This document shows positions 9,148 to 17,562 of a DNA stretch of 64,000 nucleotides, in pieces; position 1 is the first letter of the stretch, and the number at the start of each line of letters is the position of its first letter. The notes beneath the pieces are model-generated. The model searched no databases. It saw only the letters and a list, made by a program, of their open reading frames with translations, and was not told the origin of the DNA. The stretch is taken from the NCBI GenBank assembly GCA_963815655.1, contig CAWFHK010000001.1:1116001-1180000 (forward strand). Direction: 5' to 3'. Made by a program: the position numbers and the translations under genes. The DNA comes from JAWOLE01 sp963815655 (lineage in GTDB: Bacteria > Acidobacteriota > Thermoanaerobaculia > UBA5066 > Gp7-AA6).

Positions 9148-9496
9148 TCATACATTTCGGGTCGCTTCCCGCAGAACCGCCGGTCCCGTCTCTCCGGTGC
9201 GGATCTTGAGTGCCTGCTCGACCGGGGTGACGAACACGACTCCGTCGCGTTCGGGCCGCGGCCGCCAGCACGGCCAGCAGCCGGTCCAGATCCTCATCAC
9301 GACACACGACCTCGATCTTGGAGACTTCCGGGCTCCTTCGCGTTTCGCTCGGCGCGAGCGTGAAGACGAGCGGCTCGTATCCATAACCCACGCCGTGGAC
9401 GCGCGAGACGGTGATGCCCGGAGCCCTCGCCTCCTCGAGGGCCCGAACGACCTCGTCGACCCCGTGGATCCGTATGAATGCTTTCAGAACCTTCAT
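9148..9496 (-). pseudogene. P-II-like signal protein with frameshift, last gene of cus operon
   Basis: Starts with MKVLKAFIRIHGVDEVVRAL and continues through the short T-loop VHGVGYGYEPLVFTLAPSE to VLAAAAR in one frame. The conserved rest, DGVVFVTPVEQALKIRTGET, appears in the next frame, so about one base is missing near 9244-9250. Total length (about 116 codons) is normal for P-II. P-II relatives encoded beside CusA-type pumps are a known subgroup (PII-NG), thought to be trimeric sensors; whether this one binds nucleotides or metal is unknown. ATG at 9496 overlaps the cusA stop (ATGA). The shift may be genuine decay or a sequencing error. Confidence 0.8.
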
Positions 9497-12400
9497 GAGT
9501 GCCTCCCTGCCTCGGCGGGAAAGAGGGGTGATTTCCTCAACTTCAGCGCGCGCCAGATGAAGTAGATCGACGGATAGGCGATCAGCTCGCCGATGAACGA
9601 GGTGACGACTCCACCCACCATCGGGGCGGCGATGCGCCGCATCACGTCCGCTCCGGTTCCCCGGCTCCAGAGGATCGGAACCAGGGAAAGGAGGATCGCC
9701 ATGATCGTCATCATCTTCGGGCGGATGCGCTGGACGGCCCCGTGATCGACCGCCTGGGCCAGCTCCGCGTAAGTGCCCATGCGTCCTCCCCGTTTCCACT
9801 GCTCGAAGGCGATGTCGAGGTACAGAAGCATGACAACTCCGGTCTCCGCGTCGAGCCCCGCGAGGGCAATCAGACCCACCCAGACGGCGATCGACCAGTT
9901 GTAGTGGAGCAGGAAGATCATCCAGATCGCTCCGACCGCCGAGAACGGGACGGCGAGGAGCACGATCCCCGTCTTGATCAGGGACTTCGTATTCGCGTAG
10001 AGGATCAGGAAAATCAGAAACAGAGTAATCGGGATGATCACCCGCAGCCGGGCCTTGGCGTGCTCCATGTACTCGTACTGGCCCGACCAGAAGATGCTGT
10101 ACCCGGCCGGGAGGGCGACCTTCTCGGCGACGATCCTCTTCGCCCGCGCGACCCACGTTCCCACGTCGATGCCCCGCAGATCGACGTAGACCCAGGCGTT
10201 CGGGCGGGCGTTCTCGGTCTTGATGGAGGGCGGGCCCTGGTGAACGCGGACGGTCGTGAGCTGGGAAAGCGGAATCTGGGCGCCGGCCGGGGTGGCCACC
10301 AGGGTGTCCGCGAGCTCCTGCGGATCGTCGCGCAGCTCGCGCGGGTAGCGCACGTTGATCGGGTAGCGTTCGAGCCCTTCGACCGTCCACGACACGTTCA
10401 TGCCGCCGATGGCCGACTGGATGACGTCCTCGACGTCTCCGACCGTCAGGCCGTACCGGGCGACGGCGTCCCGGTCGATCTGGAAGTCGAAGTAGCTGCC
10501 TCCCATCACGCGCTCACCGTAGGCCGAGAGCGTGCCGGGCAGAGGCTTGACGACCGTCTCGACCTCGCCGCTCAGGCGTTCGAGCTCGGCCAGGTCGGGG
10601 CCGGCGATCTTGATGCCGACCGGCGTCTTGATGCCGGTCGAGAGCATGTCGATACGGGTCTTGATCGGCATGGTCCAGGCGTTCGTGACGCCCGGGAAAC
10701 GGACGGCCCGGTCCATCTCGGCGAGGAGCGCGTCCTTGGTCATGCCGGGCCGCCATTGCGAGGGGTCCTTCAGCAGGATCGTCGCCTCGATCATGGCCAG
10801 GGGCGCCGGATCCGTGGGCGTATCGGCCCGCCCGACCTTGCCGAAGACGGACTTCACTTCCGGGAAGGTCATGATGATCTTGTCGGCCTGCTGGAGAAGC
10901 TGCCTGGCATCGGTGATGGAGACCCCCGGAAACGTGGTCGGCATGTACAGCAGGTCTCCCTCCCAGAGAGGCGGCATGAACTCGGATCCGACCCCGCGAA
11001 GCGGGATCAACGCGGAGGCGACGACCAGGCCGCCTCCCACCACGACCAGCCAGCGATAGCGCAGGGCGAGATGGAGCAGGGGCGTGTAGGCGGCCCGCAG
11101 GATGCGGGAGATGGGATGCTGCTTTTCACTGCGGATGTGGCCGCGGACGAACCAGAACATGAGGACCGGAATCACCGTGATGGCGACCACCGACGCCATG
11201 GCGATCGAATACGACTTCGTGAAGGCGAGCGGCTTGAAGAGGCGCCCCTCCTGCGCCTGAAGAGTGAAAACCGGCATGAAGGAAACGGTGATCACGAGCA
11301 GGCTGAAGAAGAGCGTCGGGCCCACTTCCTGCGCGGACCGGAGAATGATCTCGAAATGGGAGCGCTTCCCCCGCCATTCTTCGTAGTGCTTGTGGGCGTT
11401 CTCGACCATGATGATCGCCGCGTCCACCAGCACGCCGATGGAAATCGCGATGCCTCCGAGCGACATGATGTTGGCGCCGAGCCCCTGGATCTTCATCACG
11501 ATGAAGGCGAGCAGGATGGACAGGGGAATCGAGAGGATCGCCACGAAGGCGGACCGGAAATGGAAAAGGAAGACGAGGCAGACGAGAGCGACAATGATCG
11601 ATTCCTCGATCAGGGTGTGGGTGAGCGTCTCGACGGAGCGCCGGATCAACCCGGTGCGGTCGTAGGCGACCGAGATCGCGACGTCTTTCGGCAGCCCGGC
11701 CTTCAGCTCCTCGAGCCGTTGTCTGACCCGCGCGATCGTGGACAGCGTGTCCGCCCCGGCGCGGACGATGACGATCCCGCCGACCGTCTCTCCCTGGCCG
11801 TTCCAGTCGGCGAGGCCCCGCCGAATCTCGGGACCGACTCCGACGTGAGCCACGTTGCCCAGCAGAACGGGCGTGCCCCCCGGCCCGATGCCGAGGGCGA
11901 TCTTCTCGAGATCGCGGACGTCCTTCACGTATCCGAGGCCGCGGACCATGAACTCGTGCTCGCCCATTTCGACGAGGCGCCCGCCCACGTCGTTGTTGGA
12001 CCGCTGGATGGCCGTCTTGATCCGGGCGAGCGAAATGTCGTAGGCCCGGAGCTTGACCGGATCGACCTCGACCTGGTACTGGCGCACGAAGCCCCCGATC
12101 GACGCCACCTCGGAGACGCCGTCGACCGACGTGAGCCCGTACTTCAGGTACCAGTCCTGGTAAGAACGCAGGTCGGCGAGGGATCGGGTTGGAGAGTTCA
12201 GGACGTACATGAAGGCCCAGCCCACTCCGGTCGCGTCGGGGCCGAGCTGGGGAGAGACGCCTCGCGGAAGCTGCGACGTCAAGCCGGAGAGGTACTCGAG
12301 AACCCGCGACCGCGCCCAGTAGAGATCGGTGCCGTCCTCGAACAGGACGTACACGAAGGAGAAGCCGAAGAAGGAGTAGCCGCGCACGACCTTCGCGTAC

Positions 12401-12630
12401 GGGACTGCCAGCATCTTGGCCTCGATGGGGTAGGTCACCTGGTCTTCCACGACCTGGGGTCCCTGGCCGGGATACTCGGTGTAGACGATCACCTGGACGT
12501 CGGAGAGGTCCGGGATGGCGTCGATGCGGCTCTCGCGGATGGCCCAGACGCCTCCCAGGACGCCCAGGAGGACGGCCACGACCACGAAAAACTGATTCTT
12601 GAGCGACCACTCGATGACCCTGTTGAGCAT
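9493..12630 (-). CDS. cusA: copper/silver efflux RND transporter CusA
   Basis: 1045-residue inner-membrane proton-driven pump of the heavy-metal (HME) RND family; exports Cu(I)/Ag(I) from periplasm or cytosol through CusB and CusC. Twelve membrane segments with two large periplasmic loops. TM4 carries VLVDAAIIMVENAHKH with the proton-relay Asp. Three Met positions that bind copper in E. coli CusA are kept in context: GDLLYMPTT, APLAMIEA and RIDMLSTGIKTPVGIK. ENARPNAWVYVDLRG is also conserved. SD AAGGAG lies before ATG 12630. It is followed by the P-II remnant in a 4-bp overlap and preceded by cusB. Confidence 0.95.
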   Translation of the reverse strand: MLNRVIEWSLKNQFFVVVAVLLGVLGGVWAIRESRIDAIPDLSDVQVIVYTEYPGQGPQVVEDQVTYPIEAKMLAVPYAKVVRGYSFFGFSFVYVLFEDGTDLYWARSRVLEYLSGLTSQLPRGVSPQLGPDATGVGWAFMYVLNSPTRSLADLRSYQDWYLKYGLTSVDGVSEVASIGGFVRQYQVEVDPVKLRAYDISLARIKTAIQRSNNDVGGRLVEMGEHEFMVRGLGYVKDVRDLEKIALGIGPGGTPVLLGNVAHVGVGPEIRRGLADWNGQGETVGGIVIVRAGADTLSTIARVRQRLEELKAGLPKDVAISVAYDRTGLIRRSVETLTHTLIEESIIVALVCLVFLFHFRSAFVAILSIPLSILLAFIVMKIQGLGANIMSLGGIAISIGVLVDAAIIMVENAHKHYEEWRGKRSHFEIILRSAQEVGPTLFFSLLVITVSFMPVFTLQAQEGRLFKPLAFTKSYSIAMASVVAITVIPVLMFWFVRGHIRSEKQHPISRILRAAYTPLLHLALRYRWLVVVGGGLVVASALIPLRGVGSEFMPPLWEGDLLYMPTTFPGVSITDARQLLQQADKIIMTFPEVKSVFGKVGRADTPTDPAPLAMIEATILLKDPSQWRPGMTKDALLAEMDRAVRFPGVTNAWTMPIKTRIDMLSTGIKTPVGIKIAGPDLAELERLSGEVETVVKPLPGTLSAYGERVMGGSYFDFQIDRDAVARYGLTVGDVEDVIQSAIGGMNVSWTVEGLERYPINVRYPRELRDDPQELADTLVATPAGAQIPLSQLTTVRVHQGPPSIKTENARPNAWVYVDLRGIDVGTWVARAKRIVAEKVALPAGYSIFWSGQYEYMEHAKARLRVIIPITLFLIFLILYANTKSLIKTGIVLLAVPFSAVGAIWMIFLLHYNWSIAVWVGLIALAGLDAETGVVMLLYLDIAFEQWKRGGRMGTYAELAQAVDHGAVQRIRPKMMTIMAILLSLVPILWSRGTGADVMRRIAAPMVGGVVTSFIGELIAYPSIYFIWRALKLRKSPLFPAEAGRHS

Positions 12631-12639
12631 GGCCGCTCC

Positions 12640-14028
12640 TTACTTTCCGTTCCGGCTGGCCGCGATCATCTTCTGGATCGCAGCCTGGAGGTTCGATTCC
12701 GAATCGATGAAGAACTGCGCGGAGGTGACCACGCGCTCCCCGTCGCGAAGTCCCTCCTTCACCTGCACGAGGCCGTTTCCCTGCGAGCCGACCTGGACGT
12801 CGCGGGCTTCGAAGCGCCCTTCTCCCAGGGCGACCACGACGACATTGCGCTGGCCGGTCCGGATGACGGCCTGGGAGGGGATCGTCAGCGCGTTCTTCGC
12901 GACGATCGGCGAGAACTCCACCGTCGCGTACATGCCGGCGCGCAGCCGCTGGTCCGGATTCGGGACCTCGAGTGTCAAGCCGACCGTGCGCGTCTTTTCG
13001 GAAACCTGCGGCTCGATGTACCGGACGCGGCCCTTGAAGGTCTCTCCGGGGAAGTACGTGATCTGGATCGTCGCGGGGCTGCCGACGTTCAACCAGGGAA
13101 ACTGGTCTTCGTAGACCTGCACGTTCAACCAGAGAGTCGAGATGTCGGCGATGTGGAGCAGTTCCATCCCCGGCTTGACCGCCATTCCCTCGGATCCCTC
13201 CATCCGCTTCATCACGATTCCGCTTGCCGGGGAGACGAGCGTCATCGCCCGGAAGACCTCGCCTGTTTTCTCGAGGCGGGCGACCTGCGCCGGCGCGATG
13301 TCCCAGTAGCCGAGCCGGGTCCTGGCGGCCTCGACCAGGTCCTGCGCCCGAGCGCGGGCCTCGCCCGAGGCCTTGTCCATCCGTTTCACGTACTCGAGGG
13401 CGGAGAGCAGTTCCTGCTCCGTCTGGACGAGCTCCGGCGAGTAGATGGAGAAGAGGGGCCGACCCTTGCGCACGGGCTGCCCGAGATAGTTGACGAAAGC
13501 CTTCTCGATGTAGCCGTTGTACTTCGTCGTGACGGAGACCATTCGTTCCTGGTCGTAATCGAGAGACCCGACCGTGCGGATCTGGCGCGTGAGGTCGTGC
13601 CGCTCGGCCGGAGCGGTTGTGACGTTCATGTTCTGAACCACCCTGGGGTCCACCGAAACGGCGGCCGATCCGGCCTCGGACGGCTTCCCCTCGTCCGCGT
13701 ACACGGGCACGAAATCCATCCCCATCTCGTCCTTGGCGGGGACGGGAGAGGTGATGGAGGGATTCATCGGGTTCCGGTAGAAGAGAATCTTTCGCCCGGC
13801 CGTCTCCGGCCCGCCCTTCGCCGCCGACGCCTCGGGATGCCCGACCAGCCCGTGAATCCACCGATCCAGCGGATGCAGGCGCAGCGGTCTCGCGAGGAGA
13901 ACGAGCGCGATGATGGCCACGCCGATCCAGAACAGAAGCCACCGAATCCGCCGGCTCGGCGGCTCGGTCGGTTGCCGTGGCGGTTCCGGTTCCAGACCCG
14001 GGCCGGGCGTCTCTTTGTCGTCGGTCAC
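12640..14028 (-). CDS. cusB: efflux RND periplasmic adaptor CusB
   Basis: 462-residue membrane-fusion protein that links CusA to the outer-membrane channel. One membrane anchor at about residues 28-46, then a heavy-metal-binding-domain-like segment (FYRNPMNPSITSPVPAKDEM and GMDFVPVY near 83-112) in which the usual Cys ligands are replaced, leaving Met/Asp. Then the beta-barrel/lipoyl/helical-hairpin adaptor architecture. In E. coli, CusB Met residues pass copper to CusA; here several Met lie in the N-terminal region. Its start overlaps the cusC stop by 4 bp. Confidence 0.92.
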   Translation of the reverse strand: MTDDKETPGPGLEPEPPRQPTEPPSRRIRWLLFWIGVAIIALVLLARPLRLHPLDRWIHGLVGHPEASAAKGGPETAGRKILFYRNPMNPSITSPVPAKDEMGMDFVPVYADEGKPSEAGSAAVSVDPRVVQNMNVTTAPAERHDLTRQIRTVGSLDYDQERMVSVTTKYNGYIEKAFVNYLGQPVRKGRPLFSIYSPELVQTEQELLSALEYVKRMDKASGEARARAQDLVEAARTRLGYWDIAPAQVARLEKTGEVFRAMTLVSPASGIVMKRMEGSEGMAVKPGMELLHIADISTLWLNVQVYEDQFPWLNVGSPATIQITYFPGETFKGRVRYIEPQVSEKTRTVGLTLEVPNPDQRLRAGMYATVEFSPIVAKNALTIPSQAVIRTGQRNVVVVALGEGRFEARDVQVGSQGNGLVQVKEGLRDGERVVTSAQFFIDSESNLQAAIQKMIAASRNGK

Positions 14029-15407
14029 GGCTTGGCCTCCTCGATTTTCTCTGACGGGACGGGGGCGCCAACAGCGCCCTCGAGCTCCGCCAGCGCGATG
14101 TCGTAGTCCGCGCGGGTGCGGCTCGTCTGAATGCGAACCTCGAGCAGGGTCCGCTCCGCGTCGAGCAGGTCGAGGGCATGGAGTGTTCCCGCCGAATAGC
14201 CCGACTCCGCGGAGCGCAGCGACTGATCGGCCTGGACCACCAGCACGTCCTCGAACAGCCGCAGCCGCTGCCAGGTCAGCGGGATTTTCGCGAGAAGGTC
14301 TCCGAGCGGCCGGTCGATTCCGGCCATGACGGCGCGCTTGCTCTCTTCTGCCTGTTGCTCGTTCTGGAGAGCTTCCTCGATGCCCGCCGCGATCCTCCGA
14401 TTCCAGATGGGAAGGTTGACGCCCCCCGAAAGCGCCAGGATGTCCTTTCCGTTGTCGGGCGGAGGGCTGAGCCGGCCCGCCGCGTCCGTGCGGTCTCCCA
14501 CCGAGGTGTAGCTCAGCCCCAGCGTGACGTCGGGAGCGCGCTCCTTCCTGGCGAGCCCGAGCAGCGCCCGGGCGCGCGCGATCGAGGCTTCGGCCCCGAC
14601 CAGCTCGGGGCGCTGAGCGAGCGCCCGGCTTCGCGTCCGCTCGAGATCGAGCGGCGTTTCCCGAGGCTCGGGCAGCGGCGAGACCGCGACCGGCATCCCG
14701 GCGGGCCGATCCCGCAGGGCGTTGACGGAGGCGCGCAGCGAGGCGCGGCGCGTGGCGATGTCGAGCAGTCGCGCATCGTCCCGGGTGATCTCCGCCTGGA
14801 TCTTGACGATCGACTGCTCGAGCCCGAAGCCGGAGGCGTAACGCGCCCGGGCGAGCTCCTCGTAGTGGACGAGCGTTGAGCGATCCTCGCGAACGACCCG
14901 TTCGAAGTCCTGCAGGAAGGCGAGCTCGTCGCAGAGTTTCCTCCCCTCCGTGACGAGCCGGAGCCGCGCCGCCTCGACCCGCGCGCCCGCGGCGGCGGCC
15001 TCGGCCAGCGCCGCCTGTTCGCGGAGACGGAGCTTGCCGAACCAGGGAAAGCGCTCCGAGAGGCTCCCCGTGAAGCGCTGCGGCCCCACGCGGGTTTCCG
15101 GCCGCCAGAGGTAGGCGGTGACGGCCGCCATCGGGTCCGGCAGAGCGCTCGCCTGCGGAGCTCGCTCGGCGGCCGCGCGCTGCGCCGCCGACAGCGCGCC
15201 GACCTCGGGATTCCTGTCGAGGATTTCCGCCAGGACCTCATGCTCCGGCCGTCCGCGCAGACGCTCGAGAACGGCGTCCGTCGGCGCGGATGCGCCGGAG
15301 CGGAGGTCGGCCGCGTTGACGCCGCTCTGGCCCTCCGAAGCGGCCGCGACGGCGAACCACGCGGCGGCGAATGCCAACACTCTCGGTCCGATTCGGATTC
15401 TGATCAT
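14025..15407 (-). CDS. cusC: TolC-family outer membrane efflux protein CusC
   Basis: 460 residues with an N-terminal signal peptide (hydrophobic run about residues 8-24, cleavage near AAASEGQ). Two long Ala/Arg/Glu-rich helical repeats typical of outer membrane efflux protein domains (about 55-240 and 260-450) form the periplasmic alpha-barrel; no lipobox is visible, unlike E. coli CusC. First of the pump genes in the operon cusC-cusB-cusA-P-II. Confidence 0.9.
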   Translation of the reverse strand: MIRIRIGPRVLAFAAAWFAVAAASEGQSGVNAADLRSGASAPTDAVLERLRGRPEHEVLAEILDRNPEVGALSAAQRAAAERAPQASALPDPMAAVTAYLWRPETRVGPQRFTGSLSERFPWFGKLRLREQAALAEAAAAGARVEAARLRLVTEGRKLCDELAFLQDFERVVREDRSTLVHYEELARARYASGFGLEQSIVKIQAEITRDDARLLDIATRRASLRASVNALRDRPAGMPVAVSPLPEPRETPLDLERTRSRALAQRPELVGAEASIARARALLGLARKERAPDVTLGLSYTSVGDRTDAAGRLSPPPDNGKDILALSGGVNLPIWNRRIAAGIEEALQNEQQAEESKRAVMAGIDRPLGDLLAKIPLTWQRLRLFEDVLVVQADQSLRSAESGYSAGTLHALDLLDAERTLLEVRIQTSRTRADYDIALAELEGAVGAPVPSEKIEEAKP

Positions 15408-15424
15408 CGGTCCTGCCTCCAGAC

Positions 15425-15445
15425 GCCCGGGCAGTGCCCCCGGGC
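15425..15445 (-). other. GC-rich hairpin upstream of cusC
   Basis: Inverted repeat GCCCGGG / CCCGGGC with a 7-nt loop in the 88-bp gap between the small secreted protein gene and cusC. No T-run follows on the - strand, so it is not a clear terminator; it could be a processing or attenuation structure separating expression of the leading gene from the pump genes. Structure inferred from sequence only. Confidence 0.35.
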
Positions 15446-15495
15446 CGACGGGCGGAGAAAGCTCCGCCGCTGCCTGCCTTGGAAGGAGACCGATC

Positions 15496-15825
15496 CTAAA
15501 TCAGGAGCTGGGCGTGGAGGCGGTAGAGAGGAGGCTTGTGGACGACGGCGGCGGCGGATGCCGGCGCCACGGCCACGCGGTTTGAATCAGGGAGGACTCC
15601 GGCGGAGAAGACAATTGCCGGAGCCGCCGCCCTCTCGACCGAAACGAGGGCGGCGCTGCCGGCTTCCGGAGCCGCCGGGCAGTCCACCATCGAGTCGCAG
15701 CAGTCTGCGGCCCGCATGGTCCGGTCCATTCCCCTCTTCGGAGCGCAACAATTGGCCGGCGCCACGGGGGCGCCGGCCGCGAGGAGGACAATGGCGAGGA
15801 TGAGAGAGGTGCCGCTGTTTTTCAT
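15496..15825 (-). CDS. small secreted Cys-containing protein leading the cus operon
   Basis: 109 residues. Signal peptide (about 1-23, LILAIVLLAAGAPVAPA) followed by a short mature part with paired cysteines: NCCAPKRGM, then MRAADCCDSMVDCPAA, and a low-complexity Ala/Val tail. No family recognised. CC and Met residues next to a copper exporter suggest a periplasmic metal-binding or sensing role, but this is inference. GGAG lies before the ATG. It is the first gene of the apparent operon with cusCBA. Confidence 0.65.
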   Translation of the reverse strand: MKNSGTSLILAIVLLAAGAPVAPANCCAPKRGMDRTMRAADCCDSMVDCPAAPEAGSAALVSVERAAAPAIVFSAGVLPDSNRVAVAPASAAAVVHKPPLYRLHAQLLI

Positions 15826-15951
15826 CAGGCTCCACTGACAGCCTAGGAGGCGCCTCGACCGGTACCCTGATGTAAACGCACCATTCTGAAGGGGCGCTCT
15901 AGAGAGATCGGCGCCGTCCCGGGCGATCCGAATTGGAGACGTCAGAACGCT

Positions 15952-16575
15952 TCAGTCCTTGCGCGGGGTCGTCCCGGGCGGGGGCGTCTGTCCCGGGTTT
16001 TCCCCTCCGGCCGGCTCTTTTCCCGCCTCCGGTTTCCCGGTCTCTTCCGCTTCGCGGTGATGCTCCTCTCCTTCCTGCCCGGCCTTGAGCGTCTGTTGCT
16101 CCTCCTTCGTGATCTCGGGCAGGTGGCGGACGAACGCGACGATCTTCCAGATCTCGTCTTCCTTGTGCGTGGGAGAAAAGGCGGGCATGCCGGTCATCCG
16201 GATGCCGTTGGACACGACCCAGTACAGCTCTCCGTCGCGCATCCGCTGCACCGACGGCAGCGTCAGGTCCGGCGCCGGCGGGTTCAGTCCCTGGCCGAAC
16301 TCCGACTCCTCGACGCCGGGAGCGCCGTGGCAGTCGAGGCAATTCTCCTTGTAGTGCGCGAGTCCCGCCCGGACGTCTTCCGGCTTCGCGAACGGATTCG
16401 ACCGAGCCGGCGCCCGCTTCTGGATCGCGCGATCCAGGGCGAGCGCGGCGAACTTCTTCTCCAGTCTTCCGGGAGGATTGGTCGCTCCCACGTCGTACGA
16501 CCCGGACCAGACGACGATCCCGATCAAGGCCGCCAGGAGAACCCAGCCGACCAGGATTCCGACGATGACCTTCAT
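15952..16575 (-). CDS. membrane-anchored c-type cytochrome
   Basis: 207 residues. One N-terminal membrane helix (about 4-24) serves as signal anchor. Single haem site C79-L-D-C82-H83 and a likely distal Met130 in RMTGMPAF, as in class I monohaem cytochromes of the cytochrome c6/cbb3-III type. After the domain (about residue 165) the tail is Glu/Gly/Pro-rich and probably disordered. It would transfer electrons at the periplasmic face; partner unknown, though a molybdopterin oxidoreductase is encoded two genes upstream on the same strand. GGAGAG precedes the ATG. Confidence 0.88.
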   Translation of the reverse strand: MKVIVGILVGWVLLAALIGIVVWSGSYDVGATNPPGRLEKKFAALALDRAIQKRAPARSNPFAKPEDVRAGLAHYKENCLDCHGAPGVEESEFGQGLNPPAPDLTLPSVQRMRDGELYWVVSNGIRMTGMPAFSPTHKEDEIWKIVAFVRHLPEITKEEQQTLKAGQEGEEHHREAEETGKPEAGKEPAGGENPGQTPPPGTTPRKD

Positions 16576-16583
16576 GCTCTCTC

Positions 16584-16623
16584 CAGTCTCAATTCACGAC
16601 TCACAACTCACAATTCACAATTT
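16584..16623. repeat. 7-bp tandem repeat, unit AATTCAC
   Basis: Units of exactly 7 bp: CAGTCTC, AATTCAC, GACTCAC, AACTCAC, AATTCAC, AATTT. Consensus AAYTCAC. It fills almost the whole gap between the cytochrome start (16575) and the CDF stop (16627) and is AT-rich against a GC-rich background. One of six heptamer arrays in this window. Confidence 0.75.
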
Positions 16624-16626
16624 CCT

Positions 16627-17562
16627 CTATGCGTGCCCCCGGCTCGAGGCGTGGCACGTCATCTCCGATCCCCACTCCAGCTGGATCGTCGCATGGTCCA
16701 CCCCGGCCTCCTCCTTGAGCAATTTCTGGACCGCCGTCAGCACCTCGGCGCGGCCGCTCTCGGCCGAGGCGCGGATGTGGACGCTCGCCGAGTGGAGGCC
16801 CGACGTCAGGGTCCAGCAGTGCAGGTCGTGAAGCTCTTCCACGCCGGGGAGTCCCAGGATCTCCTGGCGCAGAAGGGGAAGGTCGATCTCCCGGGGCGCG
16901 CCTTCGAGAAGGATGTGGGCGGATTGCCGGAGAAGGCCGGCCGCCCGCGGCAGGATGAAGAGGGCGACGCCCCCGGAGACCGCGGCATCCAGCCAGCGCC
17001 ACCCCGTCAGCGGGATCGCGACCGCGGCCGCGAGCACGGCCAGCGAGCCGAGCATGTCCGTGACGACCTCCAGATACGCGGCGCGCATGTTCAGGCTCGA
17101 GGCGCTCGCCTTCGACAGCAGCCTTGCCGAGAGCACGTTGCCGCCGAGCGCCGCCACCGCGATCCAGAACATGATTCCGGTGTGGATCTCGACAGGCTCC
17201 CGGAAGCGGCGGACCGCCTCGTACCCGATGGAGAGCGCCACGAGGAAGAGGACTTGCGCGTTGACGAAGGCCGCCAGGATCTCCGCGCGGTACAGACCGA
17301 ACGTGTGCCGGCCCGTCGGCGCCCTTCCGGCGAGAGTCAGCGCGGCGTAGGCCAGCAGGAGGGAGGCGATGTCGGCGAACATATGCGCCGCGTCGGCGAG
17401 GAGCGCGAGGCTGTGCGACGCGATCCCGCCGGCGACCTCGAGGAGCAGGATCGCGAGCGTGACGGCGACCACGCCCCGCAGCCGCCGCCTGCGCGTCTCC
17501 CTCCCCCGCTCCGAATTGTCCGCGGCGGGATCGGCGGCGCCGGCCGCCCGGGCGGCCGTCAT
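16627..17562 (-). CDS. cation diffusion facilitator (CzcD/ZitB-like)
   Basis: 311-residue inner-membrane zinc/cobalt/cadmium:proton antiporter family member. Six membrane segments between about residues 28 and 205 and a cytosolic C-terminal metal-binding domain (about 215-300). Transport site: TM2 has H60 and D64 (DAAHMFAD); TM5 has E165 and D169 (AYLEVVTD), with Glu where CzcD and YiiP have His. Such Glu variants exist in the family, so activity is still likely. The start overlaps the stop of the molybdopterin oxidoreductase (ATGA). Confidence 0.9.
   Translation of the reverse strand: MTAARAAGAADPAADNSERGRETRRRRLRGVVAVTLAILLLEVAGGIASHSLALLADAAHMFADIASLLLAYAALTLAGRAPTGRHTFGLYRAEILAAFVNAQVLFLVALSIGYEAVRRFREPVEIHTGIMFWIAVAALGGNVLSARLLSKASASSLNMRAAYLEVVTDMLGSLAVLAAAVAIPLTGWRWLDAAVSGGVALFILPRAAGLLRQSAHILLEGAPREIDLPLLRQEILGLPGVEELHDLHCWTLTSGLHSASVHIRASAESGRAEVLTAVQKLLKEEAGVDHATIQLEWGSEMTCHASSRGHA

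Noticed and set aside
12640..14028. Canonical Cys-type heavy-metal-binding domain in CusB
   Set aside because: The segment aligns in position but the usual Cys are replaced, so metal binding there cannot be claimed.
9742..14106. A 1454-codon open frame on the + strand across the cus genes
   Set aside because: It is antisense to cusA and cusB, His/Arg/Asp-rich without any domain, and is a by-product of high GC at third codon positions.
16627..17562. Glu165 in the transport site of the CDF protein as a sign of inactivity
   Set aside because: Glu/Asp pairs at this position are found in other CDF members, so it is a variant, not a defect.
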